Positions 27,964-37,734 are shown, numbered from the stretch's first letter. The stretch is DNA of 64,000 nucleotides from CAZTHK01 sp964613215 (GCA_964613215.1 CAZTHK010000001.1:1-64000), one strand, 5' to 3'. The notes: generated by a model not told the origin, from the sequence alone. Program-made: numbers and translations.

Positions 27964-29211
27964 ATGAAAGTGTATGATCAGAGTGGCGGGCTGAGACAGA
28001 TGAGTAATTCTGAAGAAAAGACCAGTACAGATTCATGGGATCCGGACCACCGGGTTATCGCTCATATCGATATGGATGCCTTCTTTGCTTCGGTGGAGGT
28101 GCTGGATAATCCGGAGCTGGGAGGCAAACCGGTAATAGTGGGAGGAACTTCGGACCGGGGGGTTGTCTCGGCCGCCAGTTATGAAGCCCGTAGATTTGGT
28201 GTCCATTCCGCCATGCCCCTCTTCCAGGCCAGGAAACTTTGCCCCGATGGGGTATTTCTGCCGGTGAGGATGAGCAGATACCGGGAGATATCCAGGGGGG
28301 TGATGGAATGCCTGATGCATTTCTCCCCCCTGGTGGAGCAGGTTTCTGTGGATGAGGCCTTCGTCGATCTGACCGGTACCAGGGAGCTGTTCGGAGAGCC
28401 GGAGGAGGCAGCCGCCGGGATGAAGGAGAGTATCCGGGGGCAGACCTCCCTTGCCTGCTCCGTGGGTCTGTCCACCTGTAAGTTCCTGGCCAAGGTTGCA
28501 TCAGACATGAACAAGCCGGATGGATTTACCGTAGTGCCTCCCGGGGAGGTGGAAGATTTTCTGGCCTGTCTTCCCATTGATAAGGTGCCGGGGGTGGGGA
28601 AGAGAAGCGGGGAAGAACTTAAAAAACTGGGGATAAGGTTTGTGGAGGATATAAGAAAATTCACCCCGCAATGGTTGATGGAGAGATTCGGAAAATTCGG
28701 GGGGCGGTTGATAAGGATTTCCCGGGGTGGGGATGATTCTCCGGTGGTTCCATATATTGAACCGAAATCAATCAGCGCTGAGACTACCCTCCAGAGGGAT
28801 ACCACTGATATGAAGGTTCTGACCACCCAGCTGATGAAGCAGGCGGAGAGGGTGGGAAGGTCACTGCGCCGGAAGGGATTGGCTGGTAGAACAGTCACCC
28901 TGAAATTGAAGGATTCGGCTTTCAACCAGATCACCCGCAGCCATACCCTGGAAAGGCCCACCCAGGTAACCGAGATAATATTCAGGGAAGCTGAAAAGAT
29001 TCTCAGTGATTATTCCCTGAAACAAAGGATAAGACTTATAGGAGTGGGGTTATCCAACCTTGAAAAGGGAGAGGTGGGGGGTCAGATGAATCTCTTCGGC
29101 GATGAAGGTTCGGATGAGGAGAGATGGGTCAGGGTGGAACGGGCCATGGACCGGGTGGCGGACCGCTACGGTACAGATGCCCTCAAGAGAGGCAGAACAT
29201 GCGAAGATTAG
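27964..29211 (+). CDS. dinB: DNA polymerase IV (Y family)
   Basis: 415 residues. A translesion polymerase with IAHIDMDAFFASVE (first metal-binding Asp D36), the steric region YEARRFGVHSAMP and the second acid pair in VSVDEAF. The thumb has helix-hairpin-helix VPGVGKRSGEELKKLG, and the little-finger domain follows. A beta-clamp binding motif QMNLFG lies near the C-terminus. Two starts are possible (27964 or ATG 28003), neither with a good ribosome site; the first 29 residues are not conserved. It lies just after the symporter operon. Confidence 0.95.
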   Translation: MKVYDQSGGLRQMSNSEEKTSTDSWDPDHRVIAHIDMDAFFASVEVLDNPELGGKPVIVGGTSDRGVVSAASYEARRFGVHSAMPLFQARKLCPDGVFLPVRMSRYREISRGVMECLMHFSPLVEQVSVDEAFVDLTGTRELFGEPEEAAAGMKESIRGQTSLACSVGLSTCKFLAKVASDMNKPDGFTVVPPGEVEDFLACLPIDKVPGVGKRSGEELKKLGIRFVEDIRKFTPQWLMERFGKFGGRLIRISRGGDDSPVVPYIEPKSISAETTLQRDTTDMKVLTTQLMKQAERVGRSLRRKGLAGRTVTLKLKDSAFNQITRSHTLERPTQVTEIIFREAEKILSDYSLKQRIRLIGVGLSNLEKGEVGGQMNLFGDEGSDEERWVRVERAMDRVADRYGTDALKRGRTCED

Positions 29212-29535
29212 TTGCCGGATTGGATAAGCCGGAGGAGAAATTCCAAATGCCTTTTTGGGGGATAAATGGCGAATTGTTCCCGGGGAGCCGGGCCGGTGTT
29301 GTGTCTTGGCCAAAGGCGCCCCGTCATTACACGCCGGCATTTGAATTTGCATATCTTCGCAGCTATCCGTGATTTCGTTATTTCAGCAGGGTAACCCTCA
29401 ATCTCTCCCTGTTGCTGAGAAGACAGGTTGATCATACTGATTTCTCATATCCGTTATTTGATAAAGAGCTTTGGTGAACAGCCCGGCGGTCCTTCCGTTC
29501 CGGAATTACAACAGAAGCCTGATTTGCCGGGATGG
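29212..29535. other. Gene-free stretch after dinB
   Basis: No gene seen. TCAGCAGGG and CCCTGTTGCTGA around 29380-29425 can form an imperfect hairpin between the convergent dinB and DUF4136 genes, without a clear T tract. It may serve as a weak bidirectional stop. Confidence 0.3.
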
Positions 29536-30069
29536 TTATTCCCCGGAAGGAGGGAAGTCCTTCATCAGCCTGCTCACCGATTTGCTGATGTGCTCTCCCA
29601 TTGTCCCAACTCCCCGCAGGACATCTTTCGCCGATCCCCGCCATACCAGTTTTTTGCTGCTGCCATCTATGATATCCAGCACCAGGGTACCTTCCCTGTA
29701 CTTATGGAAACTAACCGAATGTCCCCTGAACTGTCCCCACCTGCCGTACCGGTATCCATGATGGACTACATCTATCTTCTTCTTGGCACCGACATGGTAG
29801 GTTAGCAGAAAATCCGGTTTCCCTCCCGCAAACTTCTTGAAACCTTTGGAGTAAAGTTCCCTCTCCACCGCCTTTCTGATCTTGCGGTGAGCCAGGGGGT
29901 GTTTCTTCATACGCATTTCCTCCCTGGACTTCCTGGTTTTCAGCCACCTGAAGGTGCGGTAACCGGCAAAATCTATGTCTTTATTGTATTCGATGTTCAC
30001 CCCCATGCTGGAACAACCCAGCATGGCGGCGATGGTCAATAGTCCCAGAGTAACTGCAATTTTTCTCAA
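29536..30069 (-). CDS. DUF4136 domain lipoprotein
   Basis: 177 residues from TTG 30067-30069, which has a strong agggaggt 7 nt upstream and so fixes the rare start. The signal peptide ends in a lipobox AAMLGCSS (Cys19). The rest follows DUF4136: FAGYRTFRWL near the start, KPDFLLTYHVG, and a C-terminal GTLVLDIIDGSSKKLVWRGS. Such proteins are outer-membrane-anchored lipoproteins of unknown role. Monocistronic by appearance. Confidence 0.85.
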   Translation of the reverse strand: MRKIAVTLGLLTIAAMLGCSSMGVNIEYNKDIDFAGYRTFRWLKTRKSREEMRMKKHPLAHRKIRKAVERELYSKGFKKFAGGKPDFLLTYHVGAKKKIDVVHHGYRYGRWGQFRGHSVSFHKYREGTLVLDIIDGSSKKLVWRGSAKDVLRGVGTMGEHISKSVSRLMKDFPPSGE

Positions 30070-30283
30070 CGCTCATACCTCCCTCTTTTTGTGGAATAGT
30101 ATCAGGGAGGGGGAAATAATATCAATAGTATTATTCCGGCTTGATTTTACGGGGCAGAATTTACTCTTCTCCCGGCTTATGGAATCCGGTGTCCGGAAGA
30201 ATAACGTCCAGAAAAAGTCTCCTCTTTTAGATGGCACAAAGCCTGAACTATATAATAGCCTGACCAAATCCCGGGATAATCGA

Positions 30284-30873
30284 TCAGCGAGGCAGTACCG
30301 CCTTTCTGGTGATTTTCTTTCCGTCGGTCTCCAACCGTAAGAAGTATATTCCAGATTCTACCCTTTTCCCCTTCTGGTTTATCCCCCTCCAGGTTATCTC
30401 CCGGTAACCTGCCTGCAGGGTGCCATTCACCAGTGTTCTCACCAGATTGCCGCTGACATCGAAAACATCCAGTCTTACCCTCCCCCTGCCGGAAAGGGAA
30501 AACGGGATGGTGGTGGCCGGATTGAAGGGGTTGGGGAAGCTGGAATAGATTCTGACCGCCGGGGTAGCAGTCCGGGCGGTCAACTCTCCCGATGATATGG
30601 AATGACCATTCTTCATCACCGCCTCTATGATATAGCGGTACTCCCGGCCGGCTGTAACTGAGCGGTCCGGATATCTTCTTGATTCCCGATCCGGCAGCCG
30701 GCCTGAGATGACCCTTAATTACTCACCCTGCCTGCCTCCAGGATACGGAAACCCCCGGCACTGTGGTGGTCCCTTACCCGCCAGAGAAGCTCTGTTGGCC
30801 CCTCCGAGGAGACCGCAGAAAACCCGGCAAGGGTTTGGGGGTTGTGACCGGTCTGAATATCTGATATTTTCAG
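30284..30873 (-). pseudogene. Remnant of a type IX-sorted secreted protein (FN3-like plus FlgD-like domain)
   Basis: Bases 30284-30619 encode an intact FlgD-like sorting domain (SSFPNPFNPATTIPFSL to TRKAVLPR). Upstream in the same frame the protein continues through GREYRYIIEAVMKNG, an FN3-like C-terminal half, to about 30722. A shift of one base near 30715-30725 joins it to a second open frame with FSAVSSEGPTELLWRVRDHH, the FN3 N-terminal half, which ends at a TGA (30874-30876). There is no start codon, signal peptide or catalytic domain. This is the wreck of the 3' end of a larger surface-protein gene. Confidence 0.65.
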
Positions 30874-30991
30874 TCATTACTGCTGCCGGATCGGTGGAAA
30901 ATTAAGCGGAGGTAGAAGGAAGATGTGTATTCGGCTGTATGTGGGATAGAAGACTGAACGGGTTATTTTTTTTGACCGACTGGGGGTGCTA

Positions 30992-31594
30992 ATGAAGAAG
31001 GAGCGGTTGAAACCGGAGTGCGCCGCTTGCGAACATCACAGGTGCAGCGAGGGTGCCGACTGTTTCGGTGTTCTGTCCCGGCATGCTGAATTGTACCGGG
31101 ATGACAGGCTTTCCCGGTTCCACCGGGCCGCCACCGCAATAGAGGGAAGACATTACTGCCGTCAGACCAGGCTGGGTGAAATTATTCTCTTCGCCAGAGA
31201 GATGAATTTCCGGAAACTGGGAGTGGCATTCTGTGTGGGACTGGCCGAAGAGGTGGAGGTGATATGCCAGATACTGTCAGAGGAATTCGATGTTTATTCA
31301 GTCTGCTGCAAGGTGGCCGGAATAACAAAGGACAGGTTCGGGCTGGAACAGATCGATCCGGAGAAGGAGAGGGAGGTTATGTGCAATCCCGCCGGGCAGG
31401 CGGACCTGCTGAACCGGGCGGGGACCGGCCTCAACATAATCGCAGGTCTCTGTGTGGGGCACGATGCCATCTTTTCAGCCCGCTCGGAAGCACCCGTTAC
31501 CACCCTGATAGCGAAGGACCGGGTGCTGGCTCATAATCCTGCAGGAGCGGTTTACTGTCCCTACATCAGAAAACAGCTGCCACCGGAAGTTTGA
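30992..31594 (+). CDS. DUF1847 cysteine-rich protein
   Basis: 200 residues from ATG 30992, with gggggtg upstream; a GTG at 30986 is an alternative. It has CAACEHHRCSEGADC near the N-terminus, GRHYCRQTRLGEI, FCVGLAEEV, VCCKVAGI, CNPAGQADLLN and AGLCVGHDAIF. These evenly placed cysteines are typical of DUF1847, thought to bind metal. Function is unknown. It lies 6 bp before the DHH phosphoesterase gene, so the two are co-transcribed. Confidence 0.88.
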   Translation: MKKERLKPECAACEHHRCSEGADCFGVLSRHAELYRDDRLSRFHRAATAIEGRHYCRQTRLGEIILFAREMNFRKLGVAFCVGLAEEVEVICQILSEEFDVYSVCCKVAGITKDRFGLEQIDPEKEREVMCNPAGQADLLNRAGTGLNIIAGLCVGHDAIFSARSEAPVTTLIAKDRVLAHNPAGAVYCPYIRKQLPPEV

Positions 31595-31600
31595 GAGGGT

Positions 31601-32599
31601 ATGGAAGATAACTCTGGTTACCACAGGATAGTAACCCATCATGATTTCGACGGACTGGTTTCGGCAGCCATATGCTCATTCGTTACCGGCTGCGAGAGGG
31701 TGATCTTTGCCGGCCCCAATACCATAAGCCGTTCTCAAATTTCCATTGATACCGGTGATATTGTGTGTGATCTCCCCTATCCTCTGGAGTGCGGCCTCTG
31801 GTTCGATCATCATGCCGGTAACCTGGAGGAGGTCAGGCTGAGAGGGATCGACCCGGATGATATCCCCGGCGGGTTCGGGGAGGAACCTTCCTGTGCCAGG
31901 GTGATTTACCGGTATTTCAGGGACCGGGGCGAGGAGTTGCCCGGCTATCTGGGGGATACCGTGGATGAGGCTGACCGGATAGATTCCTTCGATTACCGCT
32001 CGGTGGGGGAATGGAGGGAGGAGACTCCCGGCAAGCTGGTGGATATGAGCTTGAAGGCTCCCTTCGATACACCCGGGGAGAGAACCAGGTATCTGGAATA
32101 TCTCACCGCGTTGTTACGCCACCTGCCATTGGAGGAGATATTATCGGATCAGAAGGTAAAGGATAATCTCCACCATTACCGGGTGGCAGAGAAGAAGATG
32201 ATAAAGATCATAGGGGAATCCATAAAGTTCCACCCCCGCGATTCTGAAGGTGAAATAGTGATAGTAGATCTGCTTCGCCATAACAGGCGGCCCAGAGTGG
32301 TAAGGAATCTTGCATTCCTGCTTCATCCCAGGGCCAAAGCGGTTGTCTTGCTGATGCCGCTTTTCCGGCAGAGAAGAAAAACAAATGATTTTTCCATCTC
32401 CATGTCTCTCTCCTTTACCCTGACCGGAAAGGATCATGGTAAGGATATCGGGGAGATTATGCGCACTCTCAATATAGGGGATGGTCACGCCGGAGCTGCA
32501 GCCGGTATGGTCAGATGCGACTCCAAGGTGGATCGGATCAGGAGCAGAAAGAAACTGCTGGATAATATCTGGGAGCTGTGGAGCAGGATGCCCGGCTGA
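31601..32599 (+). CDS. DHH family phosphoesterase
   Basis: 332 residues. N-terminal DHH motifs: THHDFDGLVSA (first metal pair), VCDLPYP, WFDHHAG (the DHH signature) and VDEADRIDSFDY. The C-terminal third ends in GDGHAGAAAG, a variant of the GGH motif of DHHA1 domains. Relatives cleave pyrophosphate, cyclic dinucleotides or nanoRNA; this one lacks CBS or membrane parts. Operon partner of the DUF1847 gene. Confidence 0.85.
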   Translation: MEDNSGYHRIVTHHDFDGLVSAAICSFVTGCERVIFAGPNTISRSQISIDTGDIVCDLPYPLECGLWFDHHAGNLEEVRLRGIDPDDIPGGFGEEPSCARVIYRYFRDRGEELPGYLGDTVDEADRIDSFDYRSVGEWREETPGKLVDMSLKAPFDTPGERTRYLEYLTALLRHLPLEEILSDQKVKDNLHHYRVAEKKMIKIIGESIKFHPRDSEGEIVIVDLLRHNRRPRVVRNLAFLLHPRAKAVVLLMPLFRQRRKTNDFSISMSLSFTLTGKDHGKDIGEIMRTLNIGDGHAGAAAGMVRCDSKVDRIRSRKKLLDNIWELWSRMPG

Positions 32600-32750
32600 T
32601 AATTTTCCGCTGACAGAATTAATACTAAAGAACAGCGTACCACTGCCGATAACAGATATGGATTAACAGACAGCAGCTGTTACCCTGCAGTGCCGGGGAG
32701 ATCAGGCTGCTACTTCCGGAAGATTGTGCCTCCTGCGGAAGGAGATGTTC

Positions 32751-32990
32751 ATGCAACCTGCCATTACTTCAGCCATCAAGGGTATCCGGAGGAATATCAA
32801 CAGGCTCAACCGCAGCGCCTCCCGGCTCTCCGGGGCCGGCTGCTACAGGCCGGACAGGGACGAAAAGCCGGTTAATATAACCAGGGAGATGATCCACTGC
32901 ATGGCTGCGGAGAAGTCTGTAAGGGCCAACCTGGAATCGCTCAGAGCGGCATGGAAAACCACCGGAGCCATACTGGATATTAGATCATGA
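32751..32990 (+). CDS. Miniature flagellar rod-like (FlgB/FlgC-like) protein
   Basis: 79 residues. The first 26 (ITSAIKGIRRNINRLNRSAS) match the N-terminal helix of flagellar rod and hook proteins, and the last 35 (VNITREMIHCMAAEKSVRAN and TTGAILDI) match their C-terminal helix. The large central domain is missing, leaving a 20-residue link. ATG 32751 is 6 nt after aaggag; an upstream in-frame start at 32724 is less well placed. No other flagellar gene is in the window. A terminator-like hairpin follows at 33135-33185. Confidence 0.65.
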   Translation: MQPAITSAIKGIRRNINRLNRSASRLSGAGCYRPDRDEKPVNITREMIHCMAAEKSVRANLESLRAAWKTTGAILDIRS

Positions 32991-33305
32991 CCTGAGAAGG
33001 GGCCGGGCATGGTTTCCCGGTCTGCTCCGGCCGGACCGGGAAGTGCGATTGATTACAGATCGAAAAAAGCGGTGAAACTCCGGTTTTATTATCGCACTGA
33101 GGGACCGGATGTATTCTCAAGAGATTTTTGTCTGACTCACCCGGTCGATTAGTGAAAAATAATATAACCGGTGAGTTTTTGTTTTATCGGCTTAATTATG
33201 ATAGAATATATCATCACCGCCACCCGGCCGGAGCAGTTCCTGATATTTTAACCGGGTGGGATTTTATTATGGTGGATTAAAATTGCCGGTAAACCGGGAG
33301 ATGCA
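32991..33305. other. Gene-free stretch before the GH57 gene
   Basis: Contains the terminator at 33135-33185 and AT-rich sequence around 33190-33215 (tatgatagaatatatc) that may hold the promoter of the 33306 gene. Nothing else is recognised. Confidence 0.4.
33135..33185 (+). terminator. Terminator-like hairpin
   Basis: ACTCACCCGGT (33135-33145) pairs with ACCGGTGAGT (33167-33176) with one bulged C and a 21-nt loop, followed by TTTTTGTTTT. The long loop lowers certainty. Confidence 0.5.
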
Positions 33306-36300
33306 ATGATTACATTTATAACACCAGAGGTTTCTGGAAGAAGGGCAACTGTTTCACTTACAATTTTTCAGCGAAATATAAACGGTTTTATAAGAGCAGC
33401 CGGGTTGACTTTTCTGCTGCTGGCCATTCTCACCCCCGGAGCCGGGGGAATAACCGTGGATGGTGATTTTTCGCCGGGGGAATGGAATCCCGTTCTGGAG
33501 AAGCGGGCTGGAAATCAGGACCAGCCCTGGAGCCCCAACAATGATCTGATAAACCTTTATCTCAGCTGGGACGGGGACAGCGTTTATGCCGGGGTGGAGG
33601 GGTTCAGTTCCACCAACAACGTTCTGTTCATATATCTTGATTCAAGCAGCAGGACTACCGGCACAGAGCAGAATGACTACTATCCCGGGTTCAATACCCG
33701 GTCGAAAGGGTGGGACCCCGATTTTCTCTACGCAGTGTGCGAGATGGAGGAGGGGATAGGGGCGGATGTCAGGGAGATCTCACCGGCTGGAAGTACTGCT
33801 ACCCTGCCCGGGGCTCACCATGCGGTAAGGGAGGGATACCACAACTCCAACGGAACAGGGGGATGGGAAATTTCGATACCGTGGAGTGAAATTGGTTTTC
33901 AGACCGGGGGATGGATAAAGGTTGCCGCGGGGCTCGGTTGGGCCACCGATAAACATGACCCGGAAGAACCTCTGGGAGGCGGAAGCGGGGACGAACTGGG
34001 TGAGGATATGGATAATCAGAGGCTCACCCTGGATAATCCGGTACAGGTCAACTATGATACCGACGGGGATGGACAACCGGATGAAATAGCGGGGGGAGCG
34101 GATTCGGTTATGGTCCGGTTTGAGCTCTCTTACCCCGGTGCTTCCAGCGTCAACCTGGCCGGGGATTTCAATCTGTGGTGCAATCCGGTCAATTCATGCA
34201 TAGATACCTCTATCGATCCCATGTCCGAACCCGAAGGCGACAGCACCTGGGTAATAGAGAAGAAGCTTTCCCAGGATTACCATGAATACAAGTTTGTGGT
34301 AAATGCCTGTCAGTGGCTGAGTGATCCCCTCAATAGTGATACCAACCCCGACAATAACAACAACTCAGTGATAGTGGTAACCGATCCCATGGTTTATTAT
34401 CTTCAACCTAGGGACGGTTCCTCCACCCTCAGCAGGTGCCCCCGTATCTCCGCCTCCATTGCCCATTCCGGCAGTTCCACCCTGGACCTGGATGAACTGA
34501 AAATATACCTGGATGGCCGGGTGGTGGCCCGGGGTCCATCCTGTTATGATGCCGGTTCATCGATGGCAAGCTATCTGGTGGCAGATTCCCTGGAGGAGGG
34601 AACTCACCGGGCCAGGGTGACGGCGAAAACTGTTTCAGGCGCCTTTGGTGCCGATTCATCCCTGTTTTATGTGGATGTAGACAGTATTCCGCCGGTTATC
34701 GCTCATGACCCGGAAGCAGCCGTACCGGCTAACAGCAGGGTAACCATAGATGCTCTGATTACCGATGATGAGTCTATCCACCGGGCACTTCTTTTCTACC
34801 GCTATCAGGGAGGGGACGGCTTCACTCAAACCGGTTTCGGCCTGGGGCTGGAAGATCAATGGTATGCCATTATCCCCGCCTCTTTTATCACCGCCGGTTC
34901 GGTAGTGGAGTATTACATCCAGGCCACCGACGGGATTAACACAGTAGTATCACCGGAGAGCGGCGTATACAGTTTCGAGGTATCAGCCGATCAGGTGGAG
35001 CCGGTGGTCAGCGAGCACTTCGCCTCCCCCGCTGTGATATCTCCGGACGGGGACAACCAGGATGACCTGTCCAGGATCTCCTTCCGGCTATCCGAACCGG
35101 CCTCTGTTGACCTGAACATACTCAGTGCCGGAGGAGATACCATAAGTACCATCCTGGAGAATTATCCGGTGGAGGAGGGCTACAGTACCGCCCTGTGGGA
35201 AGGGGAGGGTTCTCCCGGAGTTACCGTTCCTGACGGCCACTACCATTACAGAATAGTGGCCCGGGATCAGGGGGGTAATATTTCGGAAGCAGCGGAGGGT
35301 GAGGTGGAGGTGGATTATTCGGCCCCGGAGGGCACCCTGAAGGTTATTCTGCTGTTTCATGCCAACCAGACGGTAAATTATCAGGGTGACACCGCCAACG
35401 ATGTCTGTTTCAACGGACTGCTGGATGTTCTCCGGCAGCATTCCGGATCCAGATTCATGCTGCATTTTTCCGGAACCCTTCTCAATGACCTGCAGTGGTA
35501 CAACTTCAGACATTCTCCCTCCACCGTGGAGATGTTGATTGACGGCGCCGGGGATGGCCAGTTCGAGATAGTAGGCAGCACCTATGCCCAGAATATTCCC
35601 TACTCCACACACATGTGGGACAACCGGGTTCAGATCGAAAACCAGAGGACCGTTATGGAGAGGGCTCTGGGAGTAAATCCGGTCAGCTTCTGGAACGCAG
35701 AACGCTGCTGGAAGCAGCAGCTGGCACCTCTGATAGCGGATAACGGCTATCAGGCCACCTGGGTGGAGAGCCACATTCTGTTCGACAGCGGTACCACCGT
35801 TCCGGAGCATTCTGTCCGCAGAACGGAACTGGGAGGAAGCGAAGTAATCATCTTCAACGATGACGGGGAGCTGGCCGGCAATATCAATTATGCCATCGAC
35901 TCGGGAAACACATCCGGGCTGGTGGATTATCTGACCTGTCTTCATTCGGAGGATACCTACCGGGATTTTGCCATCTGCTACTGTGAGGATGCCGAAGCCA
36001 CCGGGTTGTGGGATTATGAAGCCGGTCAGAATCCCCGGGACGACTGGGATAATCTGGATCATATGCTGGATGTCCTGGAGTCGCTGCCCTGGGTGGAGTT
36101 GACCACCTTCAGCCATTATCTGCAATCCCGCCACCCCACCGAGATGCTTGCCCCCATAGTGGATGGCCAGGCCAACTGGATGGTGGGCCCCTCACAGAGT
36201 GCCGGCTATGATGACTGGTTCGACTACAATGAGAATTCGCCCCTGCTGGACTTCTACCGGGATTTCTTCGATTCGAAGAGGGAGAGGGTCAGGGGAGTGC

Positions 36301-37607
36301 AGCAGAATGTATCTTCCAGAGGGGCGTCCGGCAGGCTGTTGGAACATGCCCTTCGCAACTTTGCCGCTCACCAGTTCGAGTTCGGCTGTATAGGATGCGG
36401 CGACTTCTACTGCCAGGATTATCACAAGATGGAAACGGTAGAGGCATCCTGCCTGGCTGCCGGTTATGCTCACAATCCGGTCTCCTCCGCCACCATAATG
36501 GAGAGGGACTGCAATGGTGATTCCATACCCGATATGCTGATGCTGACCTCAGAGGATATGTTCGTGTTTTCCTCCACCGGGGGAAGGCTGTTGTACTGGT
36601 TCGATCTGAGCAGGGGTGATCAGATTGCCGGCAATGAGATATTCATGCGGGGGTACTATTACCGGGGATGGAGGGAGCATTACCAGGGGGGTGGTTATAA
36701 CGATGACTATCACTATATGGAGGATATAGTATGGGATGCCGATCCGGAATACCCTGCTGCTCAGCCCTATCACAGGGAATACGGTATCAGAAAGAAATGT
36801 CTCAATGAAATGATCAGTATCGGCGGCGCCCCCCTGGATGATTTCCTCAACGGCGAGTATACCGTTGAGACCGATCAGGACACTCTGAAATTTACCCTTA
36901 CCTCTTCCGGGATTACCCTGGAGAAGAGATTCTACCCCCAATCCGGGGGCTTGAGAGTAGAATACCGCCTTACCAACAATGAGGGATATTCCAGGAACCT
37001 CACCCATGTTACAGAGAACAGCTTCTGCCCCTCCCTGATAGAAGTTATGGATTACGGGAGAGAGAGCCTGAAGTATTTCGGAGGGGAGGATACCTCTTAT
37101 ACGGTTCTTCCCTCCACTGAGGGTGTGGTCAACGTGGTTACCAACATGAGGGTGGGCTATGATTTTACCATACCGCCTGATCATCTGGAGGGGGAGAGTA
37201 ATGTATTCGCCCTGGAATTGAACCCCCGATACCAGCTTCAACTGAATCCCGGCGAAAGAGTGGATTACGGATTTATCCTGACTGCAGAAGTGGTGACCGA
37301 TTCCGGAGGGTCATATCCACCTTCATCTTATCCTTTCCAGCTTTATCAGAACTTTCCCAACCCCTTCAATCCCAGCACCAGGATAGAGTATTCGGTGGGC
37401 AGGAAGGGACGGGTCGCTGTTGGTGTATATGACATCCGGGGCAGGCTGGTAAGGGAGCTGGTGGATAAGAACGTAGACCCGGGTGAACATACGGTGGTCT
37501 GGGACGGGCTTAATGAGTCCTCCCGGCCGGTATCCAGCGGGGTATACTTCTGCCGGATGGAGAGCAGGGGCCGCAGCGCTTCGATAAAACTTATAGTTAT
37601 CAGGTGA
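33306..37607 (+). CDS. Secreted multidomain GH57-like glycosidase with sorting domain
   Basis: 1433 residues. Signal peptide with a long N-region (to about residue 48), then a DOMON/CBM9-like beta domain (about 50-240) and a CBM48/AMPK-type glycogen-binding domain (about 255-365; SSVNLAGDFNLW). Ig-like segments follow, with an inner FlgD-type repeat (about 570-680). The GH57-like catalytic region starts near 680 (KVILLFHANQTVNYQ). Candidate nucleophile E799 lies in FWNAERCWK and candidate acid D895 in CYCEDAEATG, which parallel conserved GH57 regions 3 and 4. The end is a FlgD-like sorting domain (NFPNPFNPSTRIEY to KLIVIR). Expected to act on alpha-glucans outside the cell. Active residues are assigned by pattern only. 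Confidence 0.82.
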   Translation: MITFITPEVSGRRATVSLTIFQRNINGFIRAAGLTFLLLAILTPGAGGITVDGDFSPGEWNPVLEKRAGNQDQPWSPNNDLINLYLSWDGDSVYAGVEGFSSTNNVLFIYLDSSSRTTGTEQNDYYPGFNTRSKGWDPDFLYAVCEMEEGIGADVREISPAGSTATLPGAHHAVREGYHNSNGTGGWEISIPWSEIGFQTGGWIKVAAGLGWATDKHDPEEPLGGGSGDELGEDMDNQRLTLDNPVQVNYDTDGDGQPDEIAGGADSVMVRFELSYPGASSVNLAGDFNLWCNPVNSCIDTSIDPMSEPEGDSTWVIEKKLSQDYHEYKFVVNACQWLSDPLNSDTNPDNNNNSVIVVTDPMVYYLQPRDGSSTLSRCPRISASIAHSGSSTLDLDELKIYLDGRVVARGPSCYDAGSSMASYLVADSLEEGTHRARVTAKTVSGAFGADSSLFYVDVDSIPPVIAHDPEAAVPANSRVTIDALITDDESIHRALLFYRYQGGDGFTQTGFGLGLEDQWYAIIPASFITAGSVVEYYIQATDGINTVVSPESGVYSFEVSADQVEPVVSEHFASPAVISPDGDNQDDLSRISFRLSEPASVDLNILSAGGDTISTILENYPVEEGYSTALWEGEGSPGVTVPDGHYHYRIVARDQGGNISEAAEGEVEVDYSAPEGTLKVILLFHANQTVNYQGDTANDVCFNGLLDVLRQHSGSRFMLHFSGTLLNDLQWYNFRHSPSTVEMLIDGAGDGQFEIVGSTYAQNIPYSTHMWDNRVQIENQRTVMERALGVNPVSFWNAERCWKQQLAPLIADNGYQATWVESHILFDSGTTVPEHSVRRTELGGSEVIIFNDDGELAGNINYAIDSGNTSGLVDYLTCLHSEDTYRDFAICYCEDAEATGLWDYEAGQNPRDDWDNLDHMLDVLESLPWVELTTFSHYLQSRHPTEMLAPIVDGQANWMVGPSQSAGYDDWFDYNENSPLLDFYRDFFDSKRERVRGVQQNVSSRGASGRLLEHALRNFAAHQFEFGCIGCGDFYCQDYHKMETVEASCLAAGYAHNPVSSATIMERDCNGDSIPDMLMLTSEDMFVFSSTGGRLLYWFDLSRGDQIAGNEIFMRGYYYRGWREHYQGGGYNDDYHYMEDIVWDADPEYPAAQPYHREYGIRKKCLNEMISIGGAPLDDFLNGEYTVETDQDTLKFTLTSSGITLEKRFYPQSGGLRVEYRLTNNEGYSRNLTHVTENSFCPSLIEVMDYGRESLKYFGGEDTSYTVLPSTEGVVNVVTNMRVGYDFTIPPDHLEGESNVFALELNPRYQLQLNPGERVDYGFILTAEVVTDSGGSYPPSSYPFQLYQNFPNPFNPSTRIEYSVGRKGRVAVGVYDIRGRLVRELVDKNVDPGEHTVVWDGLNESSRPVSSGVYFCRMESRGRSASIKLIVIR

Positions 37608-37647
37608 TTCACCATTCTTGACACTATTTATCCGGCCGTGATAGCTT

Positions 37648-37734
37648 TTAGAGCTGCCGGTTCCCATTTAAAAGCAGGGAATCGGGATATATGTCCCCTT
37701 TGCGTTATTGATATTAGAGCCACCGGTTTTCATT
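37648..37734 (+). repeat. Two imperfect 21-bp direct repeats upstream of GT4 gene
   Basis: TTAGAGCtgCCGGTTccCATT (37648-37668) and TTAGAGCcaCCGGTTttCATT (37714-37734) agree at 17 of 21 positions, with starts 66 bp apart. They lie between the GH57 and GT4 genes. A TTGACA (37618-37623) precedes them without a good -10. They may be operator sites or a leftover duplication. Confidence 0.35.

Noticed and set aside
35088..36134. 348-codon open frame on the minus strand inside the GH57 gene
   Set aside because: It lies wholly opposite a gene with strong domain matches, has no ribosome site and reads as an arbitrary mix of residues.
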